Source: Bactericera cockerelli
Taxonomy: Eukaryota; Arthropoda; Insecta; Hemiptera; Triozidae
Reading direction: 5' to 3'
Length of the DNA stretch: 64,000 nt
NCBI GenBank assembly: GCA_024516035.1
Contig: CM044958.1
Span: 28,241,755-28,305,754, forward strand
The notes beneath the pieces are model-generated. The model worked only from the letters and a program-made list of their open reading frames with translations. It searched no databases and was not told the DNA's origin. A program made the position numbers and the translations under genes. This document shows positions 11,741 through 23,407 of the stretch, piece after piece. Position 1 is the stretch's first letter. Each line of letters opens with the position of its first letter.

Positions 11741-12425
11741 CTTGTATCCAGTGTCTGTAAAATTAGAAGCTCACCAGAAAATCTAATTAGCTTAGCTTCA
11801 GGTTTAGTTTTCATCCTATGGTGTGCTAAATAGAGTCAACGATGCCTAACTAGTATAATATCCACCAACATGACAACAATAATGTTGTGTATGTACTGAG
11901 TGCCTATACCCAATAAAATACTTTTAGCTACTTGGACCCTAGGAAATCAAATTCATAAGAAAAAGTTTCAACCAAAATAATCAGAATCTGTAATTGAATG
12001 CGTGTCTCGAAAATAGATTTATGTTGTTTTGATAAAGCCTCCAAATTTAATTTAAAAAAAACATAGGGTTCATGTTACTTCTGACACTGAGCGACGCGTA
12101 CAGTAGGAACATAATCGTTTTTTGCGTCTCCTGTAAAATTTGATATTTGTAACATAGATCGTTTTTCGAGACACGCATTTAATTACCACAAAAAAGAAAC
12201 ATTTTTTTCGAATACATGTGTCAATAAGGTTCTCGATATATTTTATACAATTATTGTTAAAATAAAATGTAGTATAAAATAAAAATATACACTGGTTTTT
12301 CATTTTCTAGTTGTTCCATAGGATTTTTGATACATGGCTGACACTAGTTAGTTATGGGAATAAAGTGATAGTTGTTTCTTATTTCATTTTCAACGAGAAA
12401 TTCGATGAAAATCGGATTTTGTTCC

Positions 12426-12545
12426 GGAAGCTTAGTGGTCAAGGCGTCAGTCTGGCAATCCAGAGGTCGCGGGTTTGAAACCCAGACAGGACATGACAGG
12501 TTATCTTCCCAACTGAGATTGCTATTTCTTGTCAAATGTTGTTTT
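12426..12545 (+). mobile_element. SINE with family C-like head
   Basis: AGCTTAGTGGTCAAGGCGTC, AATCCAGAGGTCGCGGGTTT and GACATGACAGGTTATCTTCC in order: tRNA-like A and B boxes followed by the family C body start; 3' part lost. Confidence 0.6.
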
Positions 12546-12751
12546 TGCATTTTATTTGCAAAGACCCTGTATCTCGAGAACGGTAAGATGTAGAGGTCTG
12601 AAATTTTTCAATGAATTTTACTATTATTTATCTTTCAAATTAACTCATTTTTGACAGGTCATTTTATTTAAGATTCTTGAGCGACCCAGCCTAAAACAGC
12701 CAGCCGCAGCCAAAAATTTTGGACTGAAAATTAATTTTTACACTTTACAGG

Positions 12752-12990
12752 GCAATAGTTAGGTCCACATTGGAATATGGTTCAGTATTTTGGACAACAA
12801 AAACAGGAAAAAAAATCAATAGAAGATGTTCAAGCAAGTTTTGTCCGTTATCTATTCCAAAAGATCAACGGGTTCTACCCCAAATACCCACAAAACATGG
12901 GATACAAAACTTTACTTGAAGATCTACCTATAGAAGCAATCGAATCAAGATTAGAAATAATCAAATCAAACTACAGTAGAACCCCCTTAT
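12752..12990 (+). mobile_element. LINE reverse-transcriptase C-terminal fragment
   Basis: Reads AIVRSTLEYGSVFW, then shifts frame in an A-run (about 12810) into SIEDVQASFVRYLFQ and YKTLLEDLPIEAIESRLEI: the end of a non-LTR RT ORF. Between NDUFAF1 and CRLS1. The open frame at 12777-12995 is therefore not a host gene. Confidence 0.75.
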
Positions 12991-13765
12991 TATGAACTAA
13001 TTGGGACCAGGGGTAGTTCACAATAGCGAGGTCCAATTTAAACGTTCATAATATCGGGGGTCCATATAATTATATGTAAAATAAGGGAAATAAGCTAAAT
13101 TTTGGACATACGAACGGGGGTACATATATTTGATTGTTAATTCAAGTACAGATTAGGTACATAAATACAAAATATAAATGTGCAAATTGAATATAGACCT
13201 ATTGTGAGGATCTAAAAAGCCAGTAATTCTTGTTTGCTTTTTTTGTTTTCTTCTCTTCTCAAAAACAAGATCTTTTATTTGCGCTGTAATAGCTGCACTA
13301 CATCGACTTCTGATTTTTTTTTCAAACTATATAAGACTCAGATCTCTGAGATGTAAGTCTTCAGTCTGGAGAATTTGAAATGAGAGGAAATTTCCATTTC
13401 GAAAAAAACTTCGAAAAAAATACCTGACCAAGATTTGGAATGTACCAAAACAAACTTTTCAGTTGTCCAACATAAAACTTTATTATTATGCTGCGTTTAC
13501 ACCTGATACAATCGTGTATCAGGTGAAATACTTAGATTACTTTAATAAAGTCACCAATTATTACAGCTAAGAAAACATACAATGACTTAGCTGACAAACC
13601 AGACCTATTTCATCATGATAAAACAAATATGTATGTATAAGTTAATGTATATTATCTGTATGAGTGAATGACTGCGTTAGTTATTGCTTAATAATGCTTA
13701 AGCGCTAAACAAGTGTAAATGCAGTAGGTATATAAATAAATAAAAATGTTGCAAGTTAGGTATTT

Positions 13766-14091
13766 TATTATTATAGACTGGTTGGAGTTCCACAAGAGAA
13801 GCACCAATCATCACACCGACCTCTATTTAGATCTATTGTGACCAGTTGATTCTATTTGGTTTAACGTCCTGATATGAAGAAGTCAAGACGGGGGTTTTAA
13901 CTTCCATTCGCTGGGAATCGTCCCAGCTACCCACATTAACCTCACCCAGCCTGGGTAAGGCCGGAAATGCCAGTCTCACGTGTTTGGAGGGAACAGAATT
14001 TCCTTCGAAAAATCTGCCCTAACCGGGAGTTCAACTCGGGATCTCTGGACTACGGGCAGTAGTCTCAACCATGACGCCACGGAGGGTGGCT
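13766..14091 (-). mobile_element. SINE family B, full length
   Basis: Close copy of 627-953: tail TATTATTATAGACTGGTTGG at 13770, body CCCAGCCTGGGTAAGGCCGG at 13950, head end GCCACGGAGG at 14078-14087. Between NDUFAF1 and CRLS1, 196 bases from the CRLS1 stop. Confidence 0.75.
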
Positions 14092-14287
14092 CAAGTAAGG
14101 TATAAAGTGACACAAACTAAACCCCTTGTTTCACAGCAAGAATCCACAAATAAACAATGACATTCTTAACTATTGTAGTTTATCTAGTGCAGTTTTTCAA
14201 CAAAAAAAAAAATCATGAGAAAGAGAGGTAGAAAGCATGCAGCTAACCTTCCTCTATGTTAGCATTATAGCATTCTCCTTAATTTTG

Positions 14288-17200
14288 CTACTTCGTTTTC
14301 CTTTTAGATTTCTGTAGTATTTTGAAAGTTGTATTTCTGGCGTAAGCATAGCTGATAGCAGAAGCTACTGTTGTGACTCCGGTCAAAGCCCTGAAATGAT
14401 ATTAAATTTGAGTATCAAAAAAAGACAAGAATGTGGTTTGGACCACCACAGATTTTGAAAACAAGACACTATTGGAATTGAGAAGGACATACAAATTCTT
14501 CATAGGTAGATATACAGGGTGGTCACGAATTTGTGATCACTAGGTTTTTCTCGGAATCAGTTGGAATTTTTCAAGAAAAGAAAAAACACCCAATTCTTTG
14601 ATGTTTGAGGGTAGTATTTCATTGTGTAAAAGTAGGTTGAACCCTAAGTAGAATAACATAATGCTATTTTTTGATTTTCAAATGAAACAAACCATTTTCT
14701 CTTACAAATTCAGATTCCCCATCGAATTATACACATTTTAAAATATTGGCTTGTTACTTTCTAGTACCTACATACGTATAATTTTACTTCCGAGAAATTT
14801 CTAATATTAGAAATCGGAAGTATTGTGTTCGTTTTTACATAAAAAAAAAACATTTTTTTGCTCTGATTTCAATTTTTTCATGCGTATATTTCTGACGTTT
14901 CAAAACCTCCTGAGCAACTTTGGTTTTGTGTCTGTCTGTCGGTCTGTTAAAAATATTCCTTGTAACGCGCAAATCTTGGAAACTACTTAACAGATTCAGA
15001 TGAAATTATGTACACATATGGGAGACGTTCTGTAGATGGTCCCATTTTAAATCCATAAAATTCGCACTAGCGGTTCTGGGTGAAAGAGACCATGCACCTG
15101 ACCACCAACTTTTTACTTAAACGCTTATATCTCGTGAACGGTACACCCTATTTAGATGAAATTTTGTATGTATAATTGTATATACATAATTATTGTTTTA
15201 CATAGGCCATTTAGAATTATTTTTAATTTAGCTCTGATATTAAAGAAAATCTTAATATATAAATGTCAAAGTCACTGACTGACTGATCATCGCTCTACAG
15301 CCAAAACCGTAAGTCCTAGGAAGCTGAAATTTGGTAGGTAAGTTTGTCTTATAGTCTAGATGTGCAATAAGACGGGATTTTTCGAAATTCCCACTACAAC
15401 ACCTGCCATTGGCGAAAAAGGATTTTTTGCTTCCACGGCCATGCCTCGGCCCGCAAAGCGGGCGACAGCCCGCTAGTACAAAATAATTGCCAAAATAGTG
15501 AAAAAATGAGGTCTTTGACTTGCCGATACAGAATTTTTTGTAGAATCTAGAATGTAGAAAAAACGGTATTCTATTATTTAAAATAAATTTAAAGAAAATA
15601 GGTCTGGTCCAAATTAGTCTGATCGAAGATCTAGTGATACCACGTTGCTCAGAATAAAAAGCCGATGCTATTTAGTCAGTCACACATGGGTCTTTAATTG
15701 CTTTTTCTGAAAAGAGTACTTGGGGCACATTGTATAATCGCAGATCGAAAAAAACAAGTGAACAGTAAATGTGTAAAATTTTATGAGGAATCTGAATTTG
15801 CAAGAAAAAAATGGGGTATTTTCTTTGGAAATCGAAAAATAGCATTAAAATATCATACTTAGGGGACAGCGGGACACCCAGTATATTTGTAAACAGTAAA
15901 AACACTCCCCTCAAAAATCTAAGAATTAGTTTTTTTTTTTGAAAATTCCAACTGGTTCCGAAAAAAAAGTGACCACCCTGTACATAGGAGCAATACCAAC
16001 AGGTTGTAGACTCAAATACCTATGCTATTTGTTTCATAAAACAGACAATGATTGGCTGAATATCTTTATTTGGAGTCTACTTTATCAGGAAAACACCGGC
16101 CGCGGCGCTCAACAAGAGATGTTCCTTAAATTATACGTACATAAAACATAGTTTACTTTATTGAAATAATTATACCTACATAAAACATAGTTTACTTTAT
16201 TGAAATTTCGAGCATTGCATGAAATACAGCTAACTTGTCGACCTTATTTTGGGCAGGATCCCATTCAAGACAACTTCTTCACTACAGCTTCCAAAACGGT
16301 ACGTATACAGGGTCTTCATAAAGTCTCACCCAGGCCTAGGTTTCTCGAAAACGACTCAGAATATCAAAAAACGCAAAAACCCGTATTCCTTTATATTTAG
16401 GAGGATTGATTTTCAGCTAAATTTTTTTTGCCTACACGGCCCCAGTCAGGCTGGGCATGGACCAACTTTAAAATCTTAAATAGAATGGTATGTCTTGTGG
16501 CATATTGTTTTAAAGGTCTTATTGAAAGAAGTTCATTACAATAAATTTCATTGTGCTACAACTAACCGTTCTCGAGATACAGGGTCAGGCGTCCTGCGTA
16601 ATATCCATATATTTTGACCTATAACTCGTTAACCGTAAATTATGGAGAATTTTTTTCTTGTTAATAATAACTCCTTATGACAAGACCTTTCGAACAAGTT
16701 ATAACTCGACATACTCTGTTGATGTTAGTTTCTGGTCGGTTTCGTCAGCCAGCCGGACGAACAGTCGAAAAAAATTTAACGAAAAAACAAATCAAGTTTT
16801 AACTTGTTCGAAAGTTCTTGCCATAAGGAGTTATTACGCAGGACGTCCGACCCTGTATCTCGAGAACGGTAAGTTGTAGCTCACTAAAATTTGTTGTAAT
16901 GAACTTCTCTTAATAAGACCTTTAAAACAATATGCCACAAGACATACCATTATATTTAAGATTTTAAAGTTGGTCCATGCCCAGCCTGACTGGGGCCGTG
17001 TAGGCAAAAATTTTTTGGCTAAAAATGAATCCCCCTGAATATGAAGGAATACGGGTTTTTGCGTTTTTTGATATTCTGAGTCGTTTTCGAGAAACCTAGG
17101 CCTGGGTGAGACTTTATGAAGACCCTGTATACAGGGTGGACCAAAAAAACGTTTACACCCGTTAATGGTAGATTACTGACGACATTTCTAGGGCGGATCT

Positions 17201-18111
17201 GCAATCCGTTTTTTCGGATTCGCCTTTATAACTGCAAAAAGTGATTTTTTGCAACTTTCTGAAAAAGTCCGACTTTGGCTTATTCTTCTGGTCAGAACTT
17301 TTTTCCTGTTTTAGATGAGTTGATTCTGAACATTTCTGCAGAAAGCCAACAAAATTTCGATGTTTCTAGCTACACTACTTTGTTTTTTACGGTTTGGTTT
17401 GGCAACTTTTTTGACACCTGAATAGAAAAAAAATTCTCATGTAAATTTTTTACACTTTGAAACACTCAAGATTTGCCCGACCAAATTTTGGCACAGACAT
17501 GGGCAAGTTTGATAAAAGTTGGCGGCCAACCCAAGGATGCTAAAAAATAATTTTACGATTTTTTATCACGTGATCTTCTGGGTAAACAAACCAGGTAAGT
17601 CTCAAAAAATGATGTTCAAAATCTTAAAAGTGTTGACCGTGTAGGGTCGTCTTGTACTCAAAGAGTAATTAGCTATTTATGTCTGATAATTATTTTCCTT
17701 GGAATTAATTAAAGGCCAGTCAAATGAATGATTGTTTGTTTCTCGATCATAGTTTTCAAGCATATTTTTCTGCATTCTATGAAATATTATGTTTAAACTT
17801 CTTGAGTTTTTTTAGTACAAGTTACATTATTATAATTCGGATGCTGAAATGGCAGATACGCATTTAGCATATGGAGTTGCCAACAGGAACATTTGGGATC
17901 ACGTGAAAAACATAGTTTACGAAATCTGGTAGCAAGAATCCTGTTTGCATTCGATGACCTGGCAGAAAAACCTGGAATCTTCCGCAACATTCGACGGAAC
18001 ATGATGAAGAGGTTCAACCTTTGCATCCAGGAAGGTGGACGCCACTTCCAACAGTTCCTCTAAGGAAATTGAGAAGGCAGGGAGAGAGATAGAGAGAGAG
18101 AGAAAGAGATA

Positions 18112-18157
<46 letters not shown>

Positions 18158-21100
18158 CAAGAAGGTAGAAGGACAGTTCTGAGTTAGAACTAAGGTACTA
18201 AAGTCATCATTGGTTTCAAAAATTTGTGTGAGGAGAATCCATAGTGTGTACTATGGCTAAATAAAAAATGGCAACAGTCTTTTTTATTTTGTAGTCATGA
18301 ATTTTTTGCTGGCTCTGGTGTTCGGACCGGGTGGACTAGTTTCCACTGAGCTAATCGTGCGCGTCTAATCGTTTCTCATTGAACATACTAACACAAAATG
18401 TTTTTTTTTTTTAATACCTTTTTGTTTCAATCAAAATAGTATAAAACATAATAAAGACTGCAAAAGTTTATTAATTTTACAAAATATTATCTTGTTTTTT
18501 TCAAGACTTCTATTAAGAGTTGGTAATCGGTAAATATTTGTTATTTAATTAGTATTGTTTATGATAGAAGAACCTACCTACATATTTATCTGGATTTATT
18601 TCATAAACTTTATTTTCGTTTGGAAAATTCGCACGTTTTTTTTTCTCTCGTAGGGAAGCATAAGAAAAACCATCCTTACATTATCAAGGCAGTCTCTCAG
18701 GGGCTTACAATGCTTACATGAATAATAATTATGTGTATTGTGATACCAATAGTATCTGATATAACTCAATTTACAGATGGTATTACCCCAAAAAAAACCA
18801 TAAGTTGTTGGTGTTACAACAGGTCAGATACAGGTATGAATAAAATATTCCATCAGATTTTTTTGATAATTAAAATAATATTGACCGTCGAGAATTGAAC
18901 CTCGGTCATGCGACTAACACTCTTAGCACTACCACATCTAGCTAACACCACTGACAATCGGAGAAGCACGAAATGTATCATTTAAATTTTCCTAAACTGG
19001 CTGATGGAGGCATGTGAGACCGCGGTATTCAAAAAAAGCAATGTAAACAATTTTTGTAAACAATACAAGACGCCCTTACACAGTCTACGCTAGAAACCTC
19101 TTAGTATTTTTGAAGAGTTTTTGGCAAACATCTAATAATTTTTCCCAGAAGATCAAGTGATAAAAAATCGTAAAATTATTTTTTAGCATCCTCGGGGCGG
19201 CCGCCAACTTTTATCAAACTTGCCCATGTCTGTGCCAAAATTTTTTCGGACAAATGTCGAGTGTTTTATTTAGTAAAAAAGTTTTTTTGGGTGTTTTTTT
19301 TCTGTTCAGGTGTAAAAAATCGTAAAAAACAAAGTAGTGTAGCTAGAAACATCGAAATTTTGTTGGCTTTCTGCAAAATTGTTCAGAATCAACTCATCTT
19401 AAACAGGAAAAAAGTACTGACCTGAAGAATAAGGCAAAGTCGGACTTTTTCGGAAAGTTGCAAAAAATCACTTTGTGCAGTTACGAAGGCGAATCCGAAA
19501 AAACGGATTGCAGATCCGGCCTGGAAATGTCTTCAGTAATCTACCATTAACGGGTGTAAACGTTTTTTTGGTCCACCCTGTATACTAGTATGAATCTTAT
19601 ACAATGACTTTTGCTTTTACTGGAAAGGAAACAATAACTTACCACATAGCTTCCATCACGGGCATAGCTTCTTCAGTCAGATTCATCACCTTCACTCCAA
19701 GAGTTCCAAAAGTGAGGAAAAGCTGAATCAATGTATTTAACTTGGATATAAACGTGGGCTCTAGCTGAGCTGTAGCCAAAGACACATCGAAGTAGCGACT
19801 CAGAGTTCTGGGTTTAGGCAGGGAAATGTAGCGGATATAGAATCCAGCAGATACCAGCAAGGAATCTCTCAGGATTATCAAGCCAGTAAGATATACTGAA
19901 AAATAAAATACAATTCCAATAAATTACAGACACAATACTTCCTCGTAAATGGTTCACATTGTATACACTTGGAAATAAAAGTTTAACGACTTCCCAGTAT
20001 CGATATACAGAGTGAACAAAAAGTCTCAGAACGGATTTTTATCTTTTTAACGGCTCAAGTTTGAATGAAGTTCTCACGGAAGTTTGTCCATTCTATGGTA
20101 GAATCAAAATTCGAACAGGGTGTCCCAAAAATAGTGAAACAGGCAACAACTGTCTATTTTTAAATAGAACCCCCAATTTGTTATTCAAAATCTACGTTAA
20201 ATTCTACACACAGTTGACCCTCAATCGACACTTTTATAAAACGGATATTTGATCAACACCGCGGAATCATGAACTTTTCTTTGGAATAATAAGTATTAAA
20301 ACCCAAAGTGTGAATTATCAAATGGGTGTAGTTTTTTTATGAAAAATCACGTAGTAGTGTTAGTTTTTCCATATTTTACACGACCGGACCTACAGCTAGT
20401 GTTCGGGCAATATTCTCGGAGGACAACAGCGTCATCACGAGCTGTAGGAACAGATATGTAAAATATGGGAAAACCAATTCTACTACGTGATTTAGGATGA
20501 AATATTACACTGATTTAATGTATGACACTCTGGGTTTTAACACTGTTATTCCGAAGAAAAGTCCAGATATTTTCTGATAATACCTGGTATTAATTCTACA
20601 TAAGTTAGAGACAAGAACAGTGTGGCTATTAGAACTTTATCAGCCATTGGATCAAGGAAACTGCCGAGCATTGTGGATTGATTTTTGTATGATCGTGCTA
20701 TCCACCCGTCCAACTGAAACATAGGAAAAAAATGTTTGTTCGATTTATTTGAATATCACAACCACTAATACTCGCTTTACTAATTTGAAAAAAAAAGAGT
20801 GTTTCACAGCCTTTTTTATTTCGTAGCCATGAAACAGGAGCTACTGTAGACGCTTGTGGACTGTGTTGTAGCCTGCCCACCCGTAGTATGCCTCCATCTG
20901 ATGGGCGAGAAGTGACACAATAGTTCCCATTTAGGTACTGGGTCAACACGAACGCACCGGAAGGTATTCCTTACAAACAACTGTAACCAAATTTTTAATA
21001 CATATTTTTGTCTGCGTGGGGGTTCGAACCCGAGACCTTCCGCATGGCAAGCGAGTGCTTATCCACTGCGCTATTCGTGCGCTCAGTGTATAAGCACTTG

Positions 21101-22882
21101 CTTCTCCGTTCGCAGTTAAATTTGTAGCAGATATATTATTCAAACCTACAAAACTTTTTACCTGCAGCAGATATATTATTCTAGACATCACGAGCCTTCA
21201 ACTTTTCCACTACCTTTAGCTTATATCTCGTGATAGGAAAATCTGATTTTGATTAAATTACATATGTTTATAGAAAAATGGAACAGAATTTATTAAGTGG
21301 GATACAACTTAATGTTTTGATCAATATACTTACACCATCTGTAATACCAGCTACAATGACAAAGCCAAGTGCATAATCATACTGGGCATGTAATATAAAA
21401 TATGCAAGTAGTGGTGACAAACATATTCGGGACATGCATAACAAATTGGGTACGGTCCAGATATTCTCTCTCTGTGAAATATAGAAATATAAACACAAAT
21501 AAATTTGATTTCTAGGGATACATCTACTACTATCCATTATGATGTTTTTTTCTACTTGTTCAATAAAGATTGATAAAGATAATTACTTGGCTATGGTATG
21601 AATAAGCAAAATGTATTGATATGTTCTTAAAGATACTGCATAAAAAAAAATGATTAATTCACATTCTTCATAACTTCTCAATAGTCCATGGCTGTCTTGG
21701 TACTACAATATGGGCTTAAACTTGGTAACCTGAGTTTCAATTTTACATTATTGTATTTTGGACTAAATGGGGGCCATTCACAAGTTAAAATGACCACTGG
21801 CAGAATTATGGGTAGGTAATATAAAAGATTTTGAAAATACAATGTGAGGGAAAAGTTCTATAATTCTGTGCTTTTCTCTGAACTTGTCTGCTATATGATA
21901 TAATTAATAACACAAAGAAACACATTAATTATTTAATTCAGTTTTTGACAAAGAGTTTTAGTTCACAAATAGCAAAACTTTATGTTAGAAAAAAATAAAA
22001 ATATTTTCATGTTTAACAAACATCTGAACATCCATATTGAAGTACAATAAAACCTATATCTAATATTAGGATTTATTTTATTAAATTTAATCAAATTTTA
22101 TAATTTTCCCATTATGACATATTAATATTTATTATAAATTGGTTTATATAATGCATTGCACAAAATTACCATAATTGTTTAAAAAATTGAATAATCAATG
22201 TGTTTTTATGAATTCACTTCTACTTTTATCATTTTCATTTTAATGTGAGGTGATGTGATATCATCAAAGCCATGTCCTTATTTAATGAGGCAAATCAGTA
22301 ATGATTGTTCTCTCACGTCACTTATTGCTGTTATTTAGTGACACACAACATCTTGTGTGAACTGGGTAACAGTGTTGACATTAGTAAAAAAAAATGTGGG
22401 TTTTTTTTTTAAATAAATAAAACATCCCTAGAGATTAGATATATTTTATCAGTTTATTTACTTACTTCAATCACTTTTTCCATTCTTTCTTTAATCTTTA
22501 CTTTAGTTTCTTTGATATCACTCAGTATCATTTTTCCTTGCTTCTTGATTTTAAGTCCTGTTGTTATAATCTTTTCCTGTTTGTCATGAAGTACTGCTTT
22601 ATACTTTGGTTGCATAGTTGACTTTTTCTTATAATTTGAGCAATATTGTACATAATTATTTCCATAGTCTCCATTTTTATTATTACTACTACTGTGACTG
22701 CTAAAATATGGTGCAGGGAGTAATGAGAGTGGTCCATTGGTGTTCCCATTGTACTTTTTGATCAGCCATTTAATGGGTCTTGATTTAATATGATAATTAA
22801 AATATTTCAAACTATTACATGGTTGAAAACAAATTGAATGAAAAAGTTTGAGATGGGAGTGATGGGACACATATAGAGCCAT
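14288..22882 (-). CDS. CRLS1: Cardiolipin synthase (CMP-forming), 5 coding exons
   Basis: Coding exons in transcript order: 22466-22882, 21334-21471, 20584-20713, 19643-19895, 14288-14390 (TAG). They total 1041 nt, 346 residues, with GT-AG introns. The enzyme makes cardiolipin from CDP-diacylglycerol and phosphatidylglycerol in the inner mitochondrial membrane. The CDP-alcohol phosphatidyltransferase signature is intact: TDGLDGWIAR, then nine residues, G, three residues, D, three residues, D ([11 protein letters not shown]), and it is split between exons 2 and 3 right at DG|LDG. Other family blocks are [38 protein letters not shown], and [11 protein letters not shown]. Exon 1 (139 aa) is basic, poorly conserved and has a coiled-coil-like lysine-rich end; it fits a mitochondrial targeting region. 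The last exon encodes a short YAYAR tail ending in a basic KSKRKTK. The 5.25-kb intron 4 contains at least three nested TIR elements. Confidence 0.95.
14815..15190 (+). repeat. Dispersed repeat (AATCGGAAGTATTGTGTTCG family)
   Basis: Starts GAAATCGGAAGTATTGTG, has TCTGTCTGTCGGTCTGTTAA and ATATCTCGTGAACGGTACAC, ends GTATGTATAATTGTATATAC. Shorter copies at 45961-46030 and 60826-61010. Class unknown; the style resembles a LINE 3'UTR. Confidence 0.5.
15255..15478 (-). mobile_element. RTE-like dispersed repeat, copy 2
   Basis: Reverse of 11175-11402: GGGCGACAGCCCGCTAGT at 15460-15477 and AAGTCCTAGGAAGCTGAAAT at 15312. Nested inside 14515-15980. Confidence 0.6.
16308..17127. mobile_element. CAGGGTCTTCATAAAG palindromic element with nested MITE
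   Basis: CAGGGTCTTCATAAAGTCTC at 16308 mirrored at 17127; TA on both sides. Arms of ~350 bases are almost identical (shared GTGGCATATTGTTTTAAAGG, GGCTGGGCATGGACCAAC). A second inverted element (16665-16836) lies at its centre. Confidence 0.8.
16665..16836. mobile_element. Nested MITE at the centre of 16308-17127
   Basis: TAATAACTCCTTATG followed by ACCTTTCGAACAAGTT is mirrored by AACTTGTTCGAAAG and CATAAGGAGTTATTA, arms of about 41 bases, 172 bp overall. Middle has GGTCGGTTTCGTCAGCC. Confidence 0.65.
17860..18063 (+). pseudogene. Transposase C-terminal relic (mariner/IS630-like)
   Basis: Open frame ends [25 protein letters not shown] and a stop at 18061-18063; preceded by [19 protein letters not shown]. 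This has the layout of the last ~60 residues of insect IS630/Tc1-mariner-type transposases (RIxxAF...R...R...CIxxGGxHFExLL). A neighbouring frame reads DHVKNIVYE just upstream, suggesting a frameshift. The catalytic D residues are not found. Confidence 0.6.
18080..18153 (+). repeat. (GA)n microsatellite
   Basis: About 74 bases of near-perfect GA repeats with a few GGG/AAA interruptions, just after the transposase relic. Confidence 0.9.
18268..18375 (-). mobile_element. SINE family D fragment
   Basis: TTTTTTATTTTGTAGTCATG matches the family D 3' end and GAGCTAATCGTGCGCGTCT the reversed family D head; the centre is deleted. Confidence 0.5.
18880..18952 (-). mobile_element. tRNA-like SINE head
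   Basis: Minus strand has TGGTAGTGCTAAGAGTGTTAG and GAGGTTCAATTCTC, box A/B-like spacing. No complete cloverleaf found, so a SINE head is preferred over a tRNA gene. Confidence 0.4.
20270..20565. repeat. Palindromic MITE in CRLS1 intron 3
   Basis: TTAAAACCCAAAGTGTGA and AAATCACGTAGTAGTGTTAG are mirrored by CTACTACGTGATTT and ACTCTGGGTTTTAACACTG. A CAGGGTGTCCCAAAAATAG end at 20116 may be the left terminus of a larger element. Confidence 0.6.
20795..21085 (-). mobile_element. SINE family D, full length, abutting CRLS1 exon 3
   Basis: Minus head GAGCGCACGAATAGCGCAGT with box B GGGTTCGAACCCCC; body GTGTTGACCCAGTACCTAAA, CAGATGGAGGCATAC, ending TCATGGCTACGAAATAAAAA. CRLS1 intron 2, sense to the gene. 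Confidence 0.75.
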
Positions 22883-23095
22883 TTCTGAAACAAATTATAA
22901 AAATTGATTATGAGATATGATTTCTCAATTTTTCTATATGTTGTAAATTTTGTCTATATGTTGAACTGCAATCCTACTGCTATATTTCAAGGCAGTAAAG
23001 GTAATAAAAGGTGTTTTGGCAAAATTTCCATGTTAATAATGGGTAAAAAGATCTGATACTTTTATTGAATCATACTTAAATATTAGTGTTTAACA

Positions 23096-23230
23096 GTCTT
23101 CTTTATTTTGAATCCATGAAAGAATGGCTACTTCAGATGCTTGTGATCTATATTGTAACCGGCCAAACCCATATGCCTCCCCTTTGATAGCAAAAAGTGA
23201 CTCAGTTTACTCTTTGAATGAAGGGTTTTA
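23096..23230 (-). mobile_element. SINE family D 3' fragment
   Basis: GTCTTCTTTATTTTGAATCC and GCTTGTGATCTATATTGTAA align with the 3' half of 20795-21085. Confidence 0.55.
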
Positions 23231-23407
23231 ATGAAGTTGACAGTCCATAATATTGATATTGAGAAAAATATGAAAGAAACATCAGAAACTTGAAAACAAC
23301 CATTTTCACAGTTATTTTCAATGTTTACAGTTGTGTTAAATGGACTGGCAAAATAGAATTTACCATTTATAGCCATATTTACAGATACAATTAGCCTGTA
23401 GAACATT

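Larger units (their letters stand above)
14515..15980. mobile_element. CAGGGTGGTCAC TIR element in CRLS1 intron 4
   Basis: CAGGGTGGTCAC at 14515 and GTGACCACCCTG ending at 15980, each flanked by TA. Arms of roughly 230 bases (14515-14745, 15755-15980) are diverged inverted copies. The interior holds two unrelated repeats (14815-15190 and the RTE-like unit 15255-15478). Confidence 0.75.
17132..19580. mobile_element. Mariner-like element with ~460-bp TIRs and transposase relic
   Basis: CAGGGTGGACCAAAAAAACG at 17132 mirrored at 19580, TA on each side. Arms ~17132-17590 and ~19130-19580 are near-identical. The interior contains the transposase C-terminus relic 17860-18063 and later SINE fragments. 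Largest part of CRLS1 intron 4. Confidence 0.8.

Noticed and set aside
17793..18026. 77-codon minus-strand ORF in CRLS1 intron 4
   Set aside because: Antisense shadow of the transposase relic on the plus strand.
22454..22465. Extension of CRLS1 exon 1 to the ORF end
   Set aside because: The reading frame runs into the donor GTAAGT; the exon ends at 22466.
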